Below, one piece after another: positions 36,825 through 46,359 of a stretch of 64,000 bases of DNA. The position numbers were made by a program, and so were the translations under genes. The stretch is taken from contig OZ243958.1 in NCBI GenBank assembly GCA_965214495.1, positions 1,178,001 through 1,242,000 of the forward strand, in the 5' to 3' direction. Numbering within the stretch: position 1 is the first letter of the stretch; each line of letters starts with the position of its first letter. The notes beneath the pieces were generated by a model. It had not been told where the DNA came from and did no database searches. It saw nothing but the letters and a program-made list of their open reading frames with translations. The DNA comes from JANQOH01 sp965214495. GTDB taxonomy: Bacteria; Pseudomonadota; Alphaproteobacteria; UBA7887.

Positions 36825-37883
36825 CTATCCTTTCTTGTCGTCTTCCGTGCCAGCCGATGTCGCGTTGGGGTTGCCCGGCACGGTATTGGCCTTCTCCGGG
36901 CGATAGCCGAAGCTGCGCGCGATCTTGTAGGCTAACTCAGCGCGGTTCTGCCAGCGCACGACGTGCTGCTGGTGGACTGCCCGATCCGTGCGCCGCCGCG
37001 GTTCGGTTCGCGACAGCAAAACGTATGTGTCGCCGATATGTTTGTGTAATCGCGCACGCTCATGCGGCGACTCCTCAAGTCGCAGAAACGGTTTGGCGTC
37101 TTCCAATACTTCGACGGCCTTCAGGAGATTGCGCGTGCGGTAACCGTTTTCAGCTTCCTGAACCCAGGCCAGACCCATCTCGATCATCGTTTCGCCGCGC
37201 ACGACGGGCCAGGTCTCCGGGTCGGCGGCGCGCATCGCTTCATCGTAGATCGAAAAGGCCGTCGCCAGCGCCGCCACATCCCCCGCAATCTCGAAGCGGT
37301 CGCGATGCGCGTTCGCCAGCGACCGCAGCGCGACCGCTCGCTGCACCGGGTCCCCTTCGCCAATCATCTCCAACACCGTACGATAGGTGGCGATGGCCTG
37401 GTCAAGCGGCGCCGCGTCGCCACGCGCGCGCGCCAGCGCGCGCCGGGTGTCACCGATACGAAGCCGCGTTTCGATCCGGCCCGGCTCATCCGCGGCAGCG
37501 TCGCGAATTTCCAGGGCCCGTCCGAGCGCTTCAAGCGCTCGCTCGAGGTTGATGACCGGTTCCCTCGTCTCCGCGAGGCGAACATGGGCAAGGCCGGTCT
37601 GGCTGTGCAGTCGCGCGACTTCGGCCGGTGCGAGTTCGGCGGCGAAACTGTCTAGCAAGTAATCGTATTCGGCAACCGCGACTTCGAATTTGCCGCGGCC
37701 GAACAGGGAATCCGCGCGCGCAATTTCGTCGTCGATGCGGAGCTGTCGGGCTTCCGCCTCGCGCGGCTTGACGACGTCTTCGACATAGTCGGTCGCATAC
37801 CACAGCCCCGCCACGAACGCGGCGGCGATCAAGCCCGAGATCGTGCGCGGAAAGCGCCCGAGAAAGCGCCAGAGCCAGGACAT
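36825..37883 (-). CDS. Membrane-anchored TPR-like protein
   Basis: A 352-residue protein with one N-terminal membrane helix (TISGLIAAAFVAGLWYATDY, residues ~13-32) followed by an all-helical region with TPR-like repeats (GKFEVAVAEYDYLLDSF, INLERALEALGRALEIR, APLDQAIATYRTVLEMI). Likely periplasmic scaffold; no enzymatic motif. ATG 37883 is preferred over an upstream GTG (37898). Not assigned to a named family. Confidence 0.65.
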   Translation of the reverse strand: MSWLWRFLGRFPRTISGLIAAAFVAGLWYATDYVEDVVKPREAEARQLRIDDEIARADSLFGRGKFEVAVAEYDYLLDSFAAELAPAEVARLHSQTGLAHVRLAETREPVINLERALEALGRALEIRDAAADEPGRIETRLRIGDTRRALARARGDAAPLDQAIATYRTVLEMIGEGDPVQRAVALRSLANAHRDRFEIAGDVAALATAFSIYDEAMRAADPETWPVVRGETMIEMGLAWVQEAENGYRTRNLLKAVEVLEDAKPFLRLEESPHERARLHKHIGDTYVLLSRTEPRRRTDRAVHQQHVVRWQNRAELAYKIARSFGYRPEKANTVPGNPNATSAGTEDDKKG

Positions 37884-38051
37884 CTCCGTTTCTCTCACCC
37901 CCTGTGGATCGCACGCCTTTCAGGCGTCTTCCCCGAACCGGCAGGTCACGGCCGGGCCCTGACGGCGGACATAGCGCGCGCCCGTGTTGCCGCGGTAGCA
38001 CGCCGAGAGAGCCGCACTGGCGCGGCAAAATGCGCCATCGGCGAACCCGCT

Positions 38052-38588
38052 TCAGATATTTCCGGCGGCAGGGAGTTCTATCGGGAACTCTACGGTCATG
38101 CCCGCAGCCGCCCCCTGCATACGCATCGAAACCCAGCGGCTGGTGAAGGTCACCGACCGCGCGCCCTCTGGAAACCGGAACGTGAACCGGGCGGCGCCGG
38201 AGGCCTTGCGCTCGACGCCCGTCGCCTGTTCCGAGACGCCGTCCACGGCGACCAGCGCGAACCGCGCACCGTTCGTCTGGTCCACCAGCGCGACCGTCTC
38301 CATGTAGTCGCTGTCGAGGTAGATCGGGCGCGCTGTACTTCCGCCGTTCCGAAAGCTCACACCGACGGTCAGCGTATCCCCGCGCCGCTCAAGGAAACGC
38401 AGTCTCCAGCGCCAGTGGTTCGCCTTCGCGACCGCGGCGTTCATCTCTGTCCGCCAATGAATCTCCGATTCGTCGGCAGTCTCGGCGGCGGGTGGCGGCG
38501 GCTTGTTCGGGGTCTGCATCGCCGCCGTCGGAATCGCGAACGAGGCGAGACCGGCAGCGAGCATCGTGGCGAAACCCGCGGCTCTCAT
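38052..38588 (-). CDS. Secreted beta-rich protein, unknown function
   Basis: A 178-residue protein with a signal peptide (FATMLAAGLASFAIPTAA-M), a Pro-rich linker, and a domain of alternating strands (LRFLERRGDTLTVGVSFRNGG, ARFTFRFPEGARSVTFTSRW) suggesting an Ig-like or DUF4352-like fold. Strong ribosome site (GGAGGGAAGG). Lies beside the cytochrome/PQQ dehydrogenase pair on the same strand, but no functional link is provable. Confidence 0.6.
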   Translation of the reverse strand: MRAAGFATMLAAGLASFAIPTAAMQTPNKPPPPAAETADESEIHWRTEMNAAVAKANHWRWRLRFLERRGDTLTVGVSFRNGGSTARPIYLDSDYMETVALVDQTNGARFALVAVDGVSEQATGVERKASGAARFTFRFPEGARSVTFTSRWVSMRMQGAAAGMTVEFPIELPAAGNI

Positions 38589-38619
38589 ACCTTCCCTCCT
38601 CGGGACATGCCTGCGCGGA

Positions 38620-39654
38620 TCACTGGATGTATCCCAGATGTTCTTTCATCTGGGCAACACCGCCCTCGCCCTCTTCCCAACTCGTGACGCCGTCGCCGTT
38701 CGCGTCCCTCCCGCGTTCGATCCATTGCAGGTGTTCGACGATTTCCTCGGCGAAAAACGCCGAGACGATCGGCGACGCGCCGCCGGTGATCTGGGCGGCC
38801 TTGTCCAGGATTTTGCCGGCCCACGCGAGGACGTTGGCCGTGGCGGCGTTCACGTGCGGGGCGTGCAATTTCAGGCTGTCCGAGGCGTCGGCTGCGCCAA
38901 CCGCATAGCCGAGATGGTCGCGCACACCGGCAGCGGCGCGAACGAGGCCGTAGCCGCGGCCGGGGCCCTGCCCCGAACGGACGGTGCCCGGATCGACCGC
39001 GTGGCGAACATGGTCGGTGTGAAGCTGGATGTTATCGAGGTTATCGAGATCGGTCACGGCGTAGCCGGCGTGCGCGATGGCGATGGCGAGTTCCTCTTCG
39101 AGAACGTCGATGAGCCCGACCCCGCCCGGCGTCTCGGGCCAGCCGCTCAGAATGTGGCCCAAATGGACTTCGTAGTCCTTCGGCTCCACAGGCTCGGCGG
39201 CGGCCAGGATCAGCAATTCGCTGCGAGGCGCCTCGCTGCTCTCATCGGGATCGTTCCAGTTGGCGCGGCGTCCGGCCAGCGTTTCGAGATAAGCCCCGAC
39301 CTGATCGATTTCCAGGTCGGTCAGTTCGCCCATGGCCCCCCAGGGCGGCATGGTCTTGTAGCCTTCCTTGACGGTCTGGACGTAACGCGAATAGCCGCGC
39401 TTGAACTTGCGCAGGTCGGCCGAATTGGGCAGGCCGCGGCCGCGGCCGTCGGCGCTCATCCCGTGGCAATAAGCACAATTCGCCCTGTAGATGGTCTTGC
39501 CCGCCGCTTGCGCGTCGCCGTTGCCGGAAAGCGGGTTCGGCGACAGTCGGCCCTCTTCGCCCACCGCCTGTGCCGGCAGGCCCGCGGCCAGCCAGACGCC
39601 CACGGCTAGCGTGGTCAGCACGACTCTGCCGATGCCCGGAACGTTCCTGCCCAT
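38620..39654 (-). CDS. Periplasmic c-type cytochrome with C-terminal helical domain and EF-hand
   Basis: A 344-residue protein: signal peptide (residues 1-31), class I cytochrome c domain with heme site C60-AYC63-H64 and axial Met102 in YKTMPPWGAM, then a ~200-residue domain containing several His, and near the end a calcium-type EF-hand loop RDANGDGVTSWEE. It is 90 bp downstream of the PQQ dehydrogenase and probably takes its electrons. The C-terminal extension is unusual for such cytochromes. ATG 39654 is preferred over TTG 39660. Confidence 0.85.
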   Translation of the reverse strand: MGRNVPGIGRVVLTTLAVGVWLAAGLPAQAVGEEGRLSPNPLSGNGDAQAAGKTIYRANCAYCHGMSADGRGRGLPNSADLRKFKRGYSRYVQTVKEGYKTMPPWGAMGELTDLEIDQVGAYLETLAGRRANWNDPDESSEAPRSELLILAAAEPVEPKDYEVHLGHILSGWPETPGGVGLIDVLEEELAIAIAHAGYAVTDLDNLDNIQLHTDHVRHAVDPGTVRSGQGPGRGYGLVRAAAGVRDHLGYAVGAADASDSLKLHAPHVNAATANVLAWAGKILDKAAQITGGASPIVSAFFAEEIVEHLQWIERGRDANGDGVTSWEEGEGGVAQMKEHLGYIQ

Positions 39655-39744
39655 CGTCAACCCTCTTCTCGATATGGGGAAAGGGGATGGCGCGGTGGTG
39701 GCGCCATCCCCTTACTGGTGCAACCCGAGTTTAACCCGAGACGT

Positions 39745-41439
39745 CTAGAGACCGAAGGTCACCATGACGCTCGCGTGATTGACCGGATTGTCGTCCGGCG
39801 CCGAACCGAAGGTCGGCAGGCCGCCGAGCGCGAACGTGATCTGCTGCTTGCCGTTCACGTCGTAGGTCATGCCGCCGGCATGCGACGCCGAATGGGTGGC
39901 GAACTGATAGAGAACCTCGCCGGTGGTGGCATTGGCCACATGCACCATACCGCCCTGGCTGGCGAAGATGGTGAGGTTGCCCGCGGTGGTCAGCATCCCG
40001 CCGGCGTCCCCGTCCTTGGAGATCGGGATTCGCCAGGCTTCGCCGCCATCGGCGAGATCGTGCGCCGAGTTGATCTGCGAACCGCCCGGGTCGATCTCGA
40101 AGACGCTGCCCAGATTGCGCACGTTGCTGGTGACCTGCACCTTCTCGAACGAGTAGGTCATGCTGGTCTCACGCCGGGGCAGATAGACCAAGCCGGTCAT
40201 CGGATTGATCGCCGCCGGCGACATGTTCACCGATCCGAGCAGGCTCGGCCAGATGACCACGCTCTCGCCCTCCGGCGGTATCGGGTGATCCCACATCGGC
40301 GTGCCGTCGGCGTTGTAGCCTTTGGCCCAGTTGATGCGGTCGGCGTGCGGCGTGGCCTGGAGGAACTGGCCGGTGGCCGCGTCGACATAGTGCGTGAACC
40401 CGGTCTTGTTGGGCTGGACCACGGTGCGCACGCCGTCGATGGTCGCCAGCATCGGCGTGTTCATGGTGTCGTAGTCCCACGGATCGCCGGGCACCACGGT
40501 GTAGCGCCACGCCACGCCGCCGGTTTCGGTGTTGACCGCGACGATGGCCGCCGCCCCCTCGTTGGCCTGGCCGCCGGCGCCGGCGCCGTCGCGCTCGGTG
40601 TAGGGGTTCCACGGATAGGCGTTCGCGGTGCCGGTGAAGTACAGATTCAGTTCCGGATCGTAACTGCCGACGATCCACGGACCCGCGCCGCCATAGAGAC
40701 GGCTGTCGCCCGGCCAGGTGTCGCCGCCCGGCTCGTCCGCCCCGGGGATCATGTTCGCGGCCCAGAGCTGTTCGCCGGTCTCGGAGTCGTGACCGTGCAC
40801 GTAGCCCTGAAGACCGCCGGTGTCGGTCGCGTTCATCGGCACGATGATCTGGCCGGGGATCGCGAGCGGCCCGACGGTGCAGAAATAGCCGTTCGAATCA
40901 GCGGCCATTTCGAAGTCCTTGGGATACGGACGATCGACCTTGTGCGCGAACACTTCCTCGCCGGAGCGGTAGTTGAGCGCAATCAGCGTGCACTCGTTCG
41001 ACAGGAAGTAGATGTTGGAGCCGGCGATCGCGAGGCCGCGATGCTTGCCGGTGAAGAACGGGATGAACTGGCCGCCCCAGTCTTCCGGCAGCTCCCACTC
41101 ATACTTCCAGATCCGCTCGCCGGTCGCGGCGTTCACGGCGTGAACCGCGTTGTCCTGCGGCAGGAAGATGATGCCGTCGTGTTCGAGCGGCGTCGCCTGC
41201 GCGTCGGTCTCGCCGCCGATCGAGTAGATCCATTTGACTCCCAGATCCCCGGCATTGCCGGTGTTGATCTGGTTCAGCGTGCTGAAGCGCGTGCCGTCCC
41301 AACTGCCGTTCGCGTGCAACCAGTCGCCGCCGGCGGGCCGCGCAAGGTCGTTGTCGGACACGTCGGCGTGCGCGACGGCCGCCGCCAGCGCGAGCGCCGA
41401 CGCGGTCGCCGTCAAACCTGCCATTCTGGTCATCTTCAT
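39745..41439 (-). CDS. PQQ-dependent alcohol dehydrogenase with lanthanide-type Asp pair
   Basis: A 564-residue eight-bladed PQQ enzyme with signal peptide (AGLTATASALALAAAVAHA). Tryptophan-docking repeats recur (e.g. NAATGERIWKYEWELPE), and GDTWPGDSRLYGGAGPW is typical of quinohaemoprotein-like ADHs. The catalytic Asp322 is followed two positions on by Asp324 (WDYD), the extra acid found in lanthanide-using (XoxF/ExaF/PedH-like) enzymes; calcium enzymes have Ala or similar there. The usual vicinal Cys-Cys is absent (only isolated Cys150 and Cys187). Good ribosome site (GGGGAGG). Substrate unknown. Confidence 0.88.
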   Translation of the reverse strand: MKMTRMAGLTATASALALAAAVAHADVSDNDLARPAGGDWLHANGSWDGTRFSTLNQINTGNAGDLGVKWIYSIGGETDAQATPLEHDGIIFLPQDNAVHAVNAATGERIWKYEWELPEDWGGQFIPFFTGKHRGLAIAGSNIYFLSNECTLIALNYRSGEEVFAHKVDRPYPKDFEMAADSNGYFCTVGPLAIPGQIIVPMNATDTGGLQGYVHGHDSETGEQLWAANMIPGADEPGGDTWPGDSRLYGGAGPWIVGSYDPELNLYFTGTANAYPWNPYTERDGAGAGGQANEGAAAIVAVNTETGGVAWRYTVVPGDPWDYDTMNTPMLATIDGVRTVVQPNKTGFTHYVDAATGQFLQATPHADRINWAKGYNADGTPMWDHPIPPEGESVVIWPSLLGSVNMSPAAINPMTGLVYLPRRETSMTYSFEKVQVTSNVRNLGSVFEIDPGGSQINSAHDLADGGEAWRIPISKDGDAGGMLTTAGNLTIFASQGGMVHVANATTGEVLYQFATHSASHAGGMTYDVNGKQQITFALGGLPTFGSAPDDNPVNHASVMVTFGL

Positions 41440-41597
41440 GACCTACCTCCCCTGTTGTTTGGCGGGCCGTTACCCCTCTGCGAGCGGGCGGTCGAAACCG
41501 ACCACCGCAGCACGATAGCGTACTATCGCACCGAACGGGGCCGGATGCAAACGGCGTCGCGCTTCTCCGGCGGATCCGGCCGCCGGCGCTTCCGAAC

Positions 41598-42083
41598 CTA
41601 CTCCGCCGCCTGGCGCACCCGCCCCGGCAGGACGCCGCGTACGACCCAGGCCAGCGTTTCGACAACCTGTTCGGGCGTGCGGCATACCGCAGAGGCGGCG
41701 GCGTCCACCTCCTTGAGCGCGTGGTCGAGCGCGGTGTCGTGCTGGGTGACGAGCGCCTTGCCGAGGGCCGAGGCGATGCCGGCGTCGAAGGCGGCGTTCC
41801 ATTGGCGGTAGCGGTCTCCGAAGCGCACGACCACGATGTCGGCATCGCCGATCAGCGTACGGGTGCGGACGGCGTTCATCGACGCGCCCTTGCGGTCGTG
41901 CCAGAAGGAGTCCTGCTCGCTGCCGAGAATCACGACGCCGCAATCGTCGGAATCGGCGTGCACGCAGTTCGGCGCGTCGAGGCGCACGGGCAGACCGGCG
42001 GCGGCGACCCCGGCGGCGATGCGTTCGCGCCAGTCGGTGTGGATCTCGCCCGACAGATAGACTCGCCATTCGCGTTCGTTCAT
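41598..42083 (-). CDS. YtoQ family protein
   Basis: A 161-residue YtoQ-like protein, related to nucleoside deoxyribosyltransferase folds: WRVYLSGEIHTDWRERIA, DSDDCGVVILG, MNAVRTRTLIGDADIVVVRFGDRYRQWNAAFDAG and ALDHALKEVDAAA. Biological role unknown. Divergent from the D-aminoacylase gene, with ~157 bp between them. Confidence 0.85.
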   Translation of the reverse strand: MNEREWRVYLSGEIHTDWRERIAAGVAAAGLPVRLDAPNCVHADSDDCGVVILGSEQDSFWHDRKGASMNAVRTRTLIGDADIVVVRFGDRYRQWNAAFDAGIASALGKALVTQHDTALDHALKEVDAAASAVCRTPEQVVETLAWVVRGVLPGRVRQAAE

Positions 42084-42240
42084 CGTTCTCTCCTCCTCGG
42101 GGTCCGCAAGCTACCCGCCCGCGGCGACGGGTGTCCAGCCGGCGGCGCCGACGCGCTTGATCGTCGGCATCGATCGAGGTTACAGGGAAAGGGTGCGGGG
42201 CGGGGTTCGGCCGCGCGATTTCCGGCGAGGCGTGAGAGCA

Positions 42241-43962
42241 ATGCACGACGTGGCGATTCGCAACGGAACGGTCATCGACGGTACGGGCGGTGCGGCGCGC
42301 GCGGCGGACGTGGCGATCGACGGCGGGACGATCGCGGCGGTGGCGCCCGGAGTCGGTCCGGCGCGGCGGGACATCGACGCCGAGGGCCATCTGGTGACGC
42401 CGGGATGGGTCGATATCCACACCCATTACGACGGCCAGGCGACGTGGGATCCGGACATGACCCCGTCATCGTGGCACGGCGTGACGACGACGGTCTTCGG
42501 CAATTGCGGGGTCGGGTTCGCGCCGGTGCGGCCGGGCAGCGAAACGTGGCTGATCAACCTGATGGAAGGGGTCGAGGACATCCCCGAAGCGGTGCTTGCG
42601 GAAGGGATCGATTTCCGCTGGGAGTCCTTCCCCGAATATCTGGACGTGCTCGCCGGGATGGAGCGGGTCATGGACATCGGCGCGCAGGTGCCGCACGGAG
42701 CGCTGCGCTTCTACGCGATGGGCGATCGCGGCGCCGATCACGCCAGCCGCCCGACGGGGGACGAGATCGAGCGCATGGGCACGGTGCTGGAAGAGGCGCT
42801 GCACGCCGGCGCGTTCGGCTTCACGACCTCGCGCACCACCAAACACCGGGCGGCGGACGGGCGGATGACGCCGAGCCTGAGCGCGGACGAGCCGGAGCTC
42901 GCCGGCCTCGCGCGCGCCATGCGGCGCGCCGGCAAGGGGGTGATCGAGGTCAATTCCGACTTCGGCCCCGGCGAGTTCGCCGTCATGCGGCAGATGGCGG
43001 AACTGGCTGGACGGCCGCTGTCGGTGCTGCTGGTGCAGGTGGAGGGCGCGCCGGATCGCTGGAAGGAGACCCTCGCCGGGGTTGACCGGGCGGTCGCGGA
43101 CGGGCTCGAGTGCACCGCGCAAGTCGGTTCGCGCGCGGTGGGCCTGCTGTACGGCCTGCAAGCCTCCGCGCATCCCTTCGTCCGCCATCCGGTGTGGACG
43201 GACTTGCAGCGCTTCGCCCACGACGAGCGCGTGGCGCGGCTGCTGGCCGACCCGGCATTGCGGCGGCGGCTTGCCGAACCCCTGCCCGACGACGCCGAGA
43301 CCCGGCGCATGGTCGATATCATGAACCGCACCTTCGCGCTGGGCGATCCGGTGTGTTACGAGCCCGCTCCGGCAGACAGCGTCGCCGCCCGAGCGGCTGC
43401 CGAAGGCCGACATCCGTTCGCGCTCGCGCTCGACCTGATGCTCGAGGACGGGGGCCGCAACATGCTGCTCTACCCGATCGAGAATTACGGGCCGGGAGAT
43501 CTCGGCGTCGTGCAGCAGATGCTGTCGAACCCGAATTCGGTGTGCGGGGTGGCGGACGGCGGCGCGCATGTCGGCTTCATCTGCGACGCCAGCTCGCCGA
43601 CCAGCCTGCTTACCCATTGGGGCCGCGACCGCACCCGCGGCCCGCGCCTGCCGCTCGAATTCCTCGTTCACAAACAGACCCGGGCGACGGCGCGGACCTA
43701 CGGCCTGCACGATCGCGGCGTCGTCGCGCCCGGCTATCGGGCCGACCTCAACGTCATCGACTTCGAGAACCTGCGGTTGCGCCCGCCACGAGTCGCGTTC
43801 GACCTGCCCGCCGGCGGCAAACGCATCGTCCAGCGCGCCGACGGCTATCGGCATACCTTCGTGCGCGGCGTGGCGGTCATGTGCGACGGGGCGTTCACCG
43901 GCGCTCGTCCGGGCCGCCTGCTGCGGGGCCCCCGCGCTGCACCCCTGGCCGCGGCCGCCTGA
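42241..43962 (+). CDS. N-acyl-D-amino-acid deacylase family amidohydrolase
   Basis: A 573-residue amidohydrolase. It starts MHDVAIRNGTVIDGTG (edge strand typical of the superfamily), has the metal motif VDIHTHYDGQATWDP, VFGNCGVGFAP, and near the C-terminus VADGGAHVGFICDASSPTSLLTHW and HKQTRATARTYGLHDRGVVAPGYRADL. Members hydrolyse N-acyl-D-amino acids or related amides using Zn. ATG 42241 matches the conserved start. Followed 44 bp later by an orphan gene. Confidence 0.88.
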   Translation: MHDVAIRNGTVIDGTGGAARAADVAIDGGTIAAVAPGVGPARRDIDAEGHLVTPGWVDIHTHYDGQATWDPDMTPSSWHGVTTTVFGNCGVGFAPVRPGSETWLINLMEGVEDIPEAVLAEGIDFRWESFPEYLDVLAGMERVMDIGAQVPHGALRFYAMGDRGADHASRPTGDEIERMGTVLEEALHAGAFGFTTSRTTKHRAADGRMTPSLSADEPELAGLARAMRRAGKGVIEVNSDFGPGEFAVMRQMAELAGRPLSVLLVQVEGAPDRWKETLAGVDRAVADGLECTAQVGSRAVGLLYGLQASAHPFVRHPVWTDLQRFAHDERVARLLADPALRRRLAEPLPDDAETRRMVDIMNRTFALGDPVCYEPAPADSVAARAAAEGRHPFALALDLMLEDGGRNMLLYPIENYGPGDLGVVQQMLSNPNSVCGVADGGAHVGFICDASSPTSLLTHWGRDRTRGPRLPLEFLVHKQTRATARTYGLHDRGVVAPGYRADLNVIDFENLRLRPPRVAFDLPAGGKRIVQRADGYRHTFVRGVAVMCDGAFTGARPGRLLRGPRAAPLAAAA

Positions 43963-44006
43963 CCGGGGCACTTCGGCCTTCCAGCCTCCAGAGGAGGACG
44001 CGGACC

Positions 44007-45593
44007 ATGAACGCATCGAACGGGATGCCGAACGGCCTCTACGCCACGCTGGAGGAACGCATTCTGGACCGCGACGGCGCGGGCGCGAGCGCGGTCTATT
44101 ACGATCTGCACAAGCGGGGCCGACCGCTTGCCGAATTGCTGCGCGAGGCGGTCCGCATCCACGCGCCCTATACCCATGTGCCGTATCACGAGCGGATCGA
44201 CGACGGCTACGTCAACTTCGTCAACAACGACCACTGTCTGCTGAGCGCCCGCGCGACGCACCATCTGACGGGCATGGTGTCGCCGGAGATCGCCGGGCTG
44301 CCGATGGCGCAGACCATCTGGTACATCCCCACCGGTCTCGACATCTGGAACCAGAAGATCAACAGGGCGCCGGGCCACTACGCACGCGGGTTCAAGCGCC
44401 CCGACGGACCGCCGCCGGCGCCGGAAGTCCACTGGCCGGACCAGGAGCCGGAGCCGGTGACGGGCGATTGCGGGGACGCGCTGGACGAATGGATGACCCG
44501 CGTCCACCGCGGCCAGGTGATCGAGGCCTACCGCCTGTTTCTCGGCCTGATGGCGGACGAGCGGAACCGGGAGGCGGCGCTGGCGCAACTGGTGTTCGCC
44601 GGACTGATGGACATACAGGATCGGGTGTTTCTCAACCGGTCCTACACGACGGGCCACAAATCCTACCGGGCGCGCGCCACGGTGGAGCTCGGCAAGCGCA
44701 TCGGCTGGGGCGACGCGCACGCGGTGCTCTATGCGGGCGCACTCGATATCGCGGTGGGGCCGCGCTGGTATTCGACCTACGAATACGCCAGCAACGCGGT
44801 GAAGACGATGATCGACGACGAGACCCTGCGCGCGGTCCCCTATGCCGGCGCGTCGGCCGTGGAGACCGGGCTGCGAAACAACACCGCGGCGCTGGACGAA
44901 GGCGAGACCGAGGAGACGATCGCCGCGCTCATCCGCGAGGCGGAGCCGGCGCCCGCGACGCAGATCGCGACACTGCTTCGCGCCGGGAAGTCGCCGACCG
45001 CCATCGCGGACACGATCCAGTTGGCCGCCGCCGAAGTGTTGCTGGAGACCCGCGACAGCCTCAACTTCTCGATCCCGCAGCACTGTTACGAGTATTGCAA
45101 CACAGTGCGCTGGTTCCTCGGCCGCTTCGAGCACAAGCAACGGATCAGGATGCTGTTCACCGCAGCGTCGTTCGTCAGCCGCAATGCCGAGCACCAACGC
45201 CTGACGAACGACGCGACCCCGTTCGAGACGCGGGCGCCGGCGGCGGCGGCTTCGATGACGCTGGAGGCCCGGCTGGCCGAACTCGAGCGCGCACAATTGG
45301 CCACGGACCTGGATGCGAGCCACGCCTGGTTGCAGGCGTGTCTGGACGGCGCCGAGGACCGCGCGCCGATCGTGCGCACGCTGGCGAACGCAGCGTGCAA
45401 GATCGGCAACGATCCGCACAACCAGGAAATCGCGCTGTGTTTCCTGGAGGATTTCGGCCGCACCGGGGCAGTGAACCGCGACCGTCTTCTTCACGGCGCC
45501 GCGCATCACACGGCCGGCCATCGTAAATATGGCGACGCGCTGGAATGCTACCACCGGTTCTGCGACGCGACGGGGATCGAAGCGACGGCGTGA
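44007..45593 (+). CDS. Large conserved-looking protein of unknown function
   Basis: A 528-residue cytosolic protein (no signal peptide, no membrane span). It has His/Tyr-rich segments near residues 50-85 (HAPYTHVPYHERID, FVNNDHCLLSARATHHL) and at the end (HGAAHHTAGHRKYGDALECY) that could bind metal, and is mostly helical otherwise. I do not recognise the family; a distant relation to questin-oxidase-like proteins was considered but not supported. Strong ribosome site (GAGGAGGACG) and 44-bp spacing suggest co-expression with the D-aminoacylase. Confidence 0.8.
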   Translation: MNASNGMPNGLYATLEERILDRDGAGASAVYYDLHKRGRPLAELLREAVRIHAPYTHVPYHERIDDGYVNFVNNDHCLLSARATHHLTGMVSPEIAGLPMAQTIWYIPTGLDIWNQKINRAPGHYARGFKRPDGPPPAPEVHWPDQEPEPVTGDCGDALDEWMTRVHRGQVIEAYRLFLGLMADERNREAALAQLVFAGLMDIQDRVFLNRSYTTGHKSYRARATVELGKRIGWGDAHAVLYAGALDIAVGPRWYSTYEYASNAVKTMIDDETLRAVPYAGASAVETGLRNNTAALDEGETEETIAALIREAEPAPATQIATLLRAGKSPTAIADTIQLAAAEVLLETRDSLNFSIPQHCYEYCNTVRWFLGRFEHKQRIRMLFTAASFVSRNAEHQRLTNDATPFETRAPAAAASMTLEARLAELERAQLATDLDASHAWLQACLDGAEDRAPIVRTLANAACKIGNDPHNQEIALCFLEDFGRTGAVNRDRLLHGAAHHTAGHRKYGDALECYHRFCDATGIEATA

Positions 45594-45597
45594 CGCG

Positions 45598-46353
45598 CTA
45601 CTCGCCGAGCAGGATCGCCTTGGCCTGATTGAGCTTGGCGGCGAAATAGTCGGAGCCGCCGTGATCGGGGTGGAGTTTCTTCATCAGGTTGCGGTGCGCG
45701 TCCTTGATCTGGTCGGCGCTCGCGCCGGGCGCGAGGCCGAGAACCGACAGCGCTTCTTCGCGGGTCATGGCGCCGGCGGGCGCCGCGCCCTCGCCTTCGG
45801 CACGCGCGCGGGCTTCGAAGGCGCCGCGCCAATCCCCGCCGCTGCGGTCGAGAAAGGTCTCCAGCAGACGCAGGGACTGTGGATCGTCGCTACGCACCGC
45901 ACGCCACAGGGCATATAGCTCTTCGGACGAGAGGTCGCCGAGCCGCTTGCCGGCCGAGGGGCCGAGGCGCACGGTGCCGTCGATGCCGCCGGTGGTGTGG
46001 TCGAGTTCCATGGCGAACCAGTCGGTGTCCACGGTCGAGGCGCCGGGGCCGCTTGACGCCGCCGCGGCGCCCGGTCCCTGCGCAGCAGCGCGCGCGGTGC
46101 GCCACAGGCTCAACAGCGACAGCAGGCGAAACAGGCTCCCGGACTTCCAGATGAACGCGGCGACGGCGCCGAGCAACGCCGCGAACCCCGGCAGGCCGCG
46201 CGCCAGTACGAGAATCCCGAGCAAGACCGCCAGCGCGATCAGCGCGACGCGCAAACCGCGCGCCAAGCTGGCGGGGTTCGCCGATGCGAACAGACGCCCC
46301 AGCACATACAGCGCCAGCAGCAATCCGACGCCGGCCAGCAGGTAAAGGTACAC
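45598..46353 (-). CDS. Membrane J-domain (DnaJ-like) protein
   Basis: A 251-residue protein with two or three N-terminal membrane helices (residues ~2-20, 34-50, 54-70), a middle domain, and a short C-terminal J domain (EALSVLGLAPGASADQIKDA.., with the HPD motif in LHPDHGG). Such membrane co-chaperones stimulate DnaK ATPase at the membrane (DjlA/TIM14-like layout). GTG start, 6 bp after the VWA gene. Confidence 0.85.
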   Translation of the reverse strand: MYLYLLAGVGLLLALYVLGRLFASANPASLARGLRVALIALAVLLGILVLARGLPGFAALLGAVAAFIWKSGSLFRLLSLLSLWRTARAAAQGPGAAAASSGPGASTVDTDWFAMELDHTTGGIDGTVRLGPSAGKRLGDLSSEELYALWRAVRSDDPQSLRLLETFLDRSGGDWRGAFEARARAEGEGAAPAGAMTREEALSVLGLAPGASADQIKDAHRNLMKKLHPDHGGSDYFAAKLNQAKAILLGE

Positions 46354-46359
46354 GGGGCG

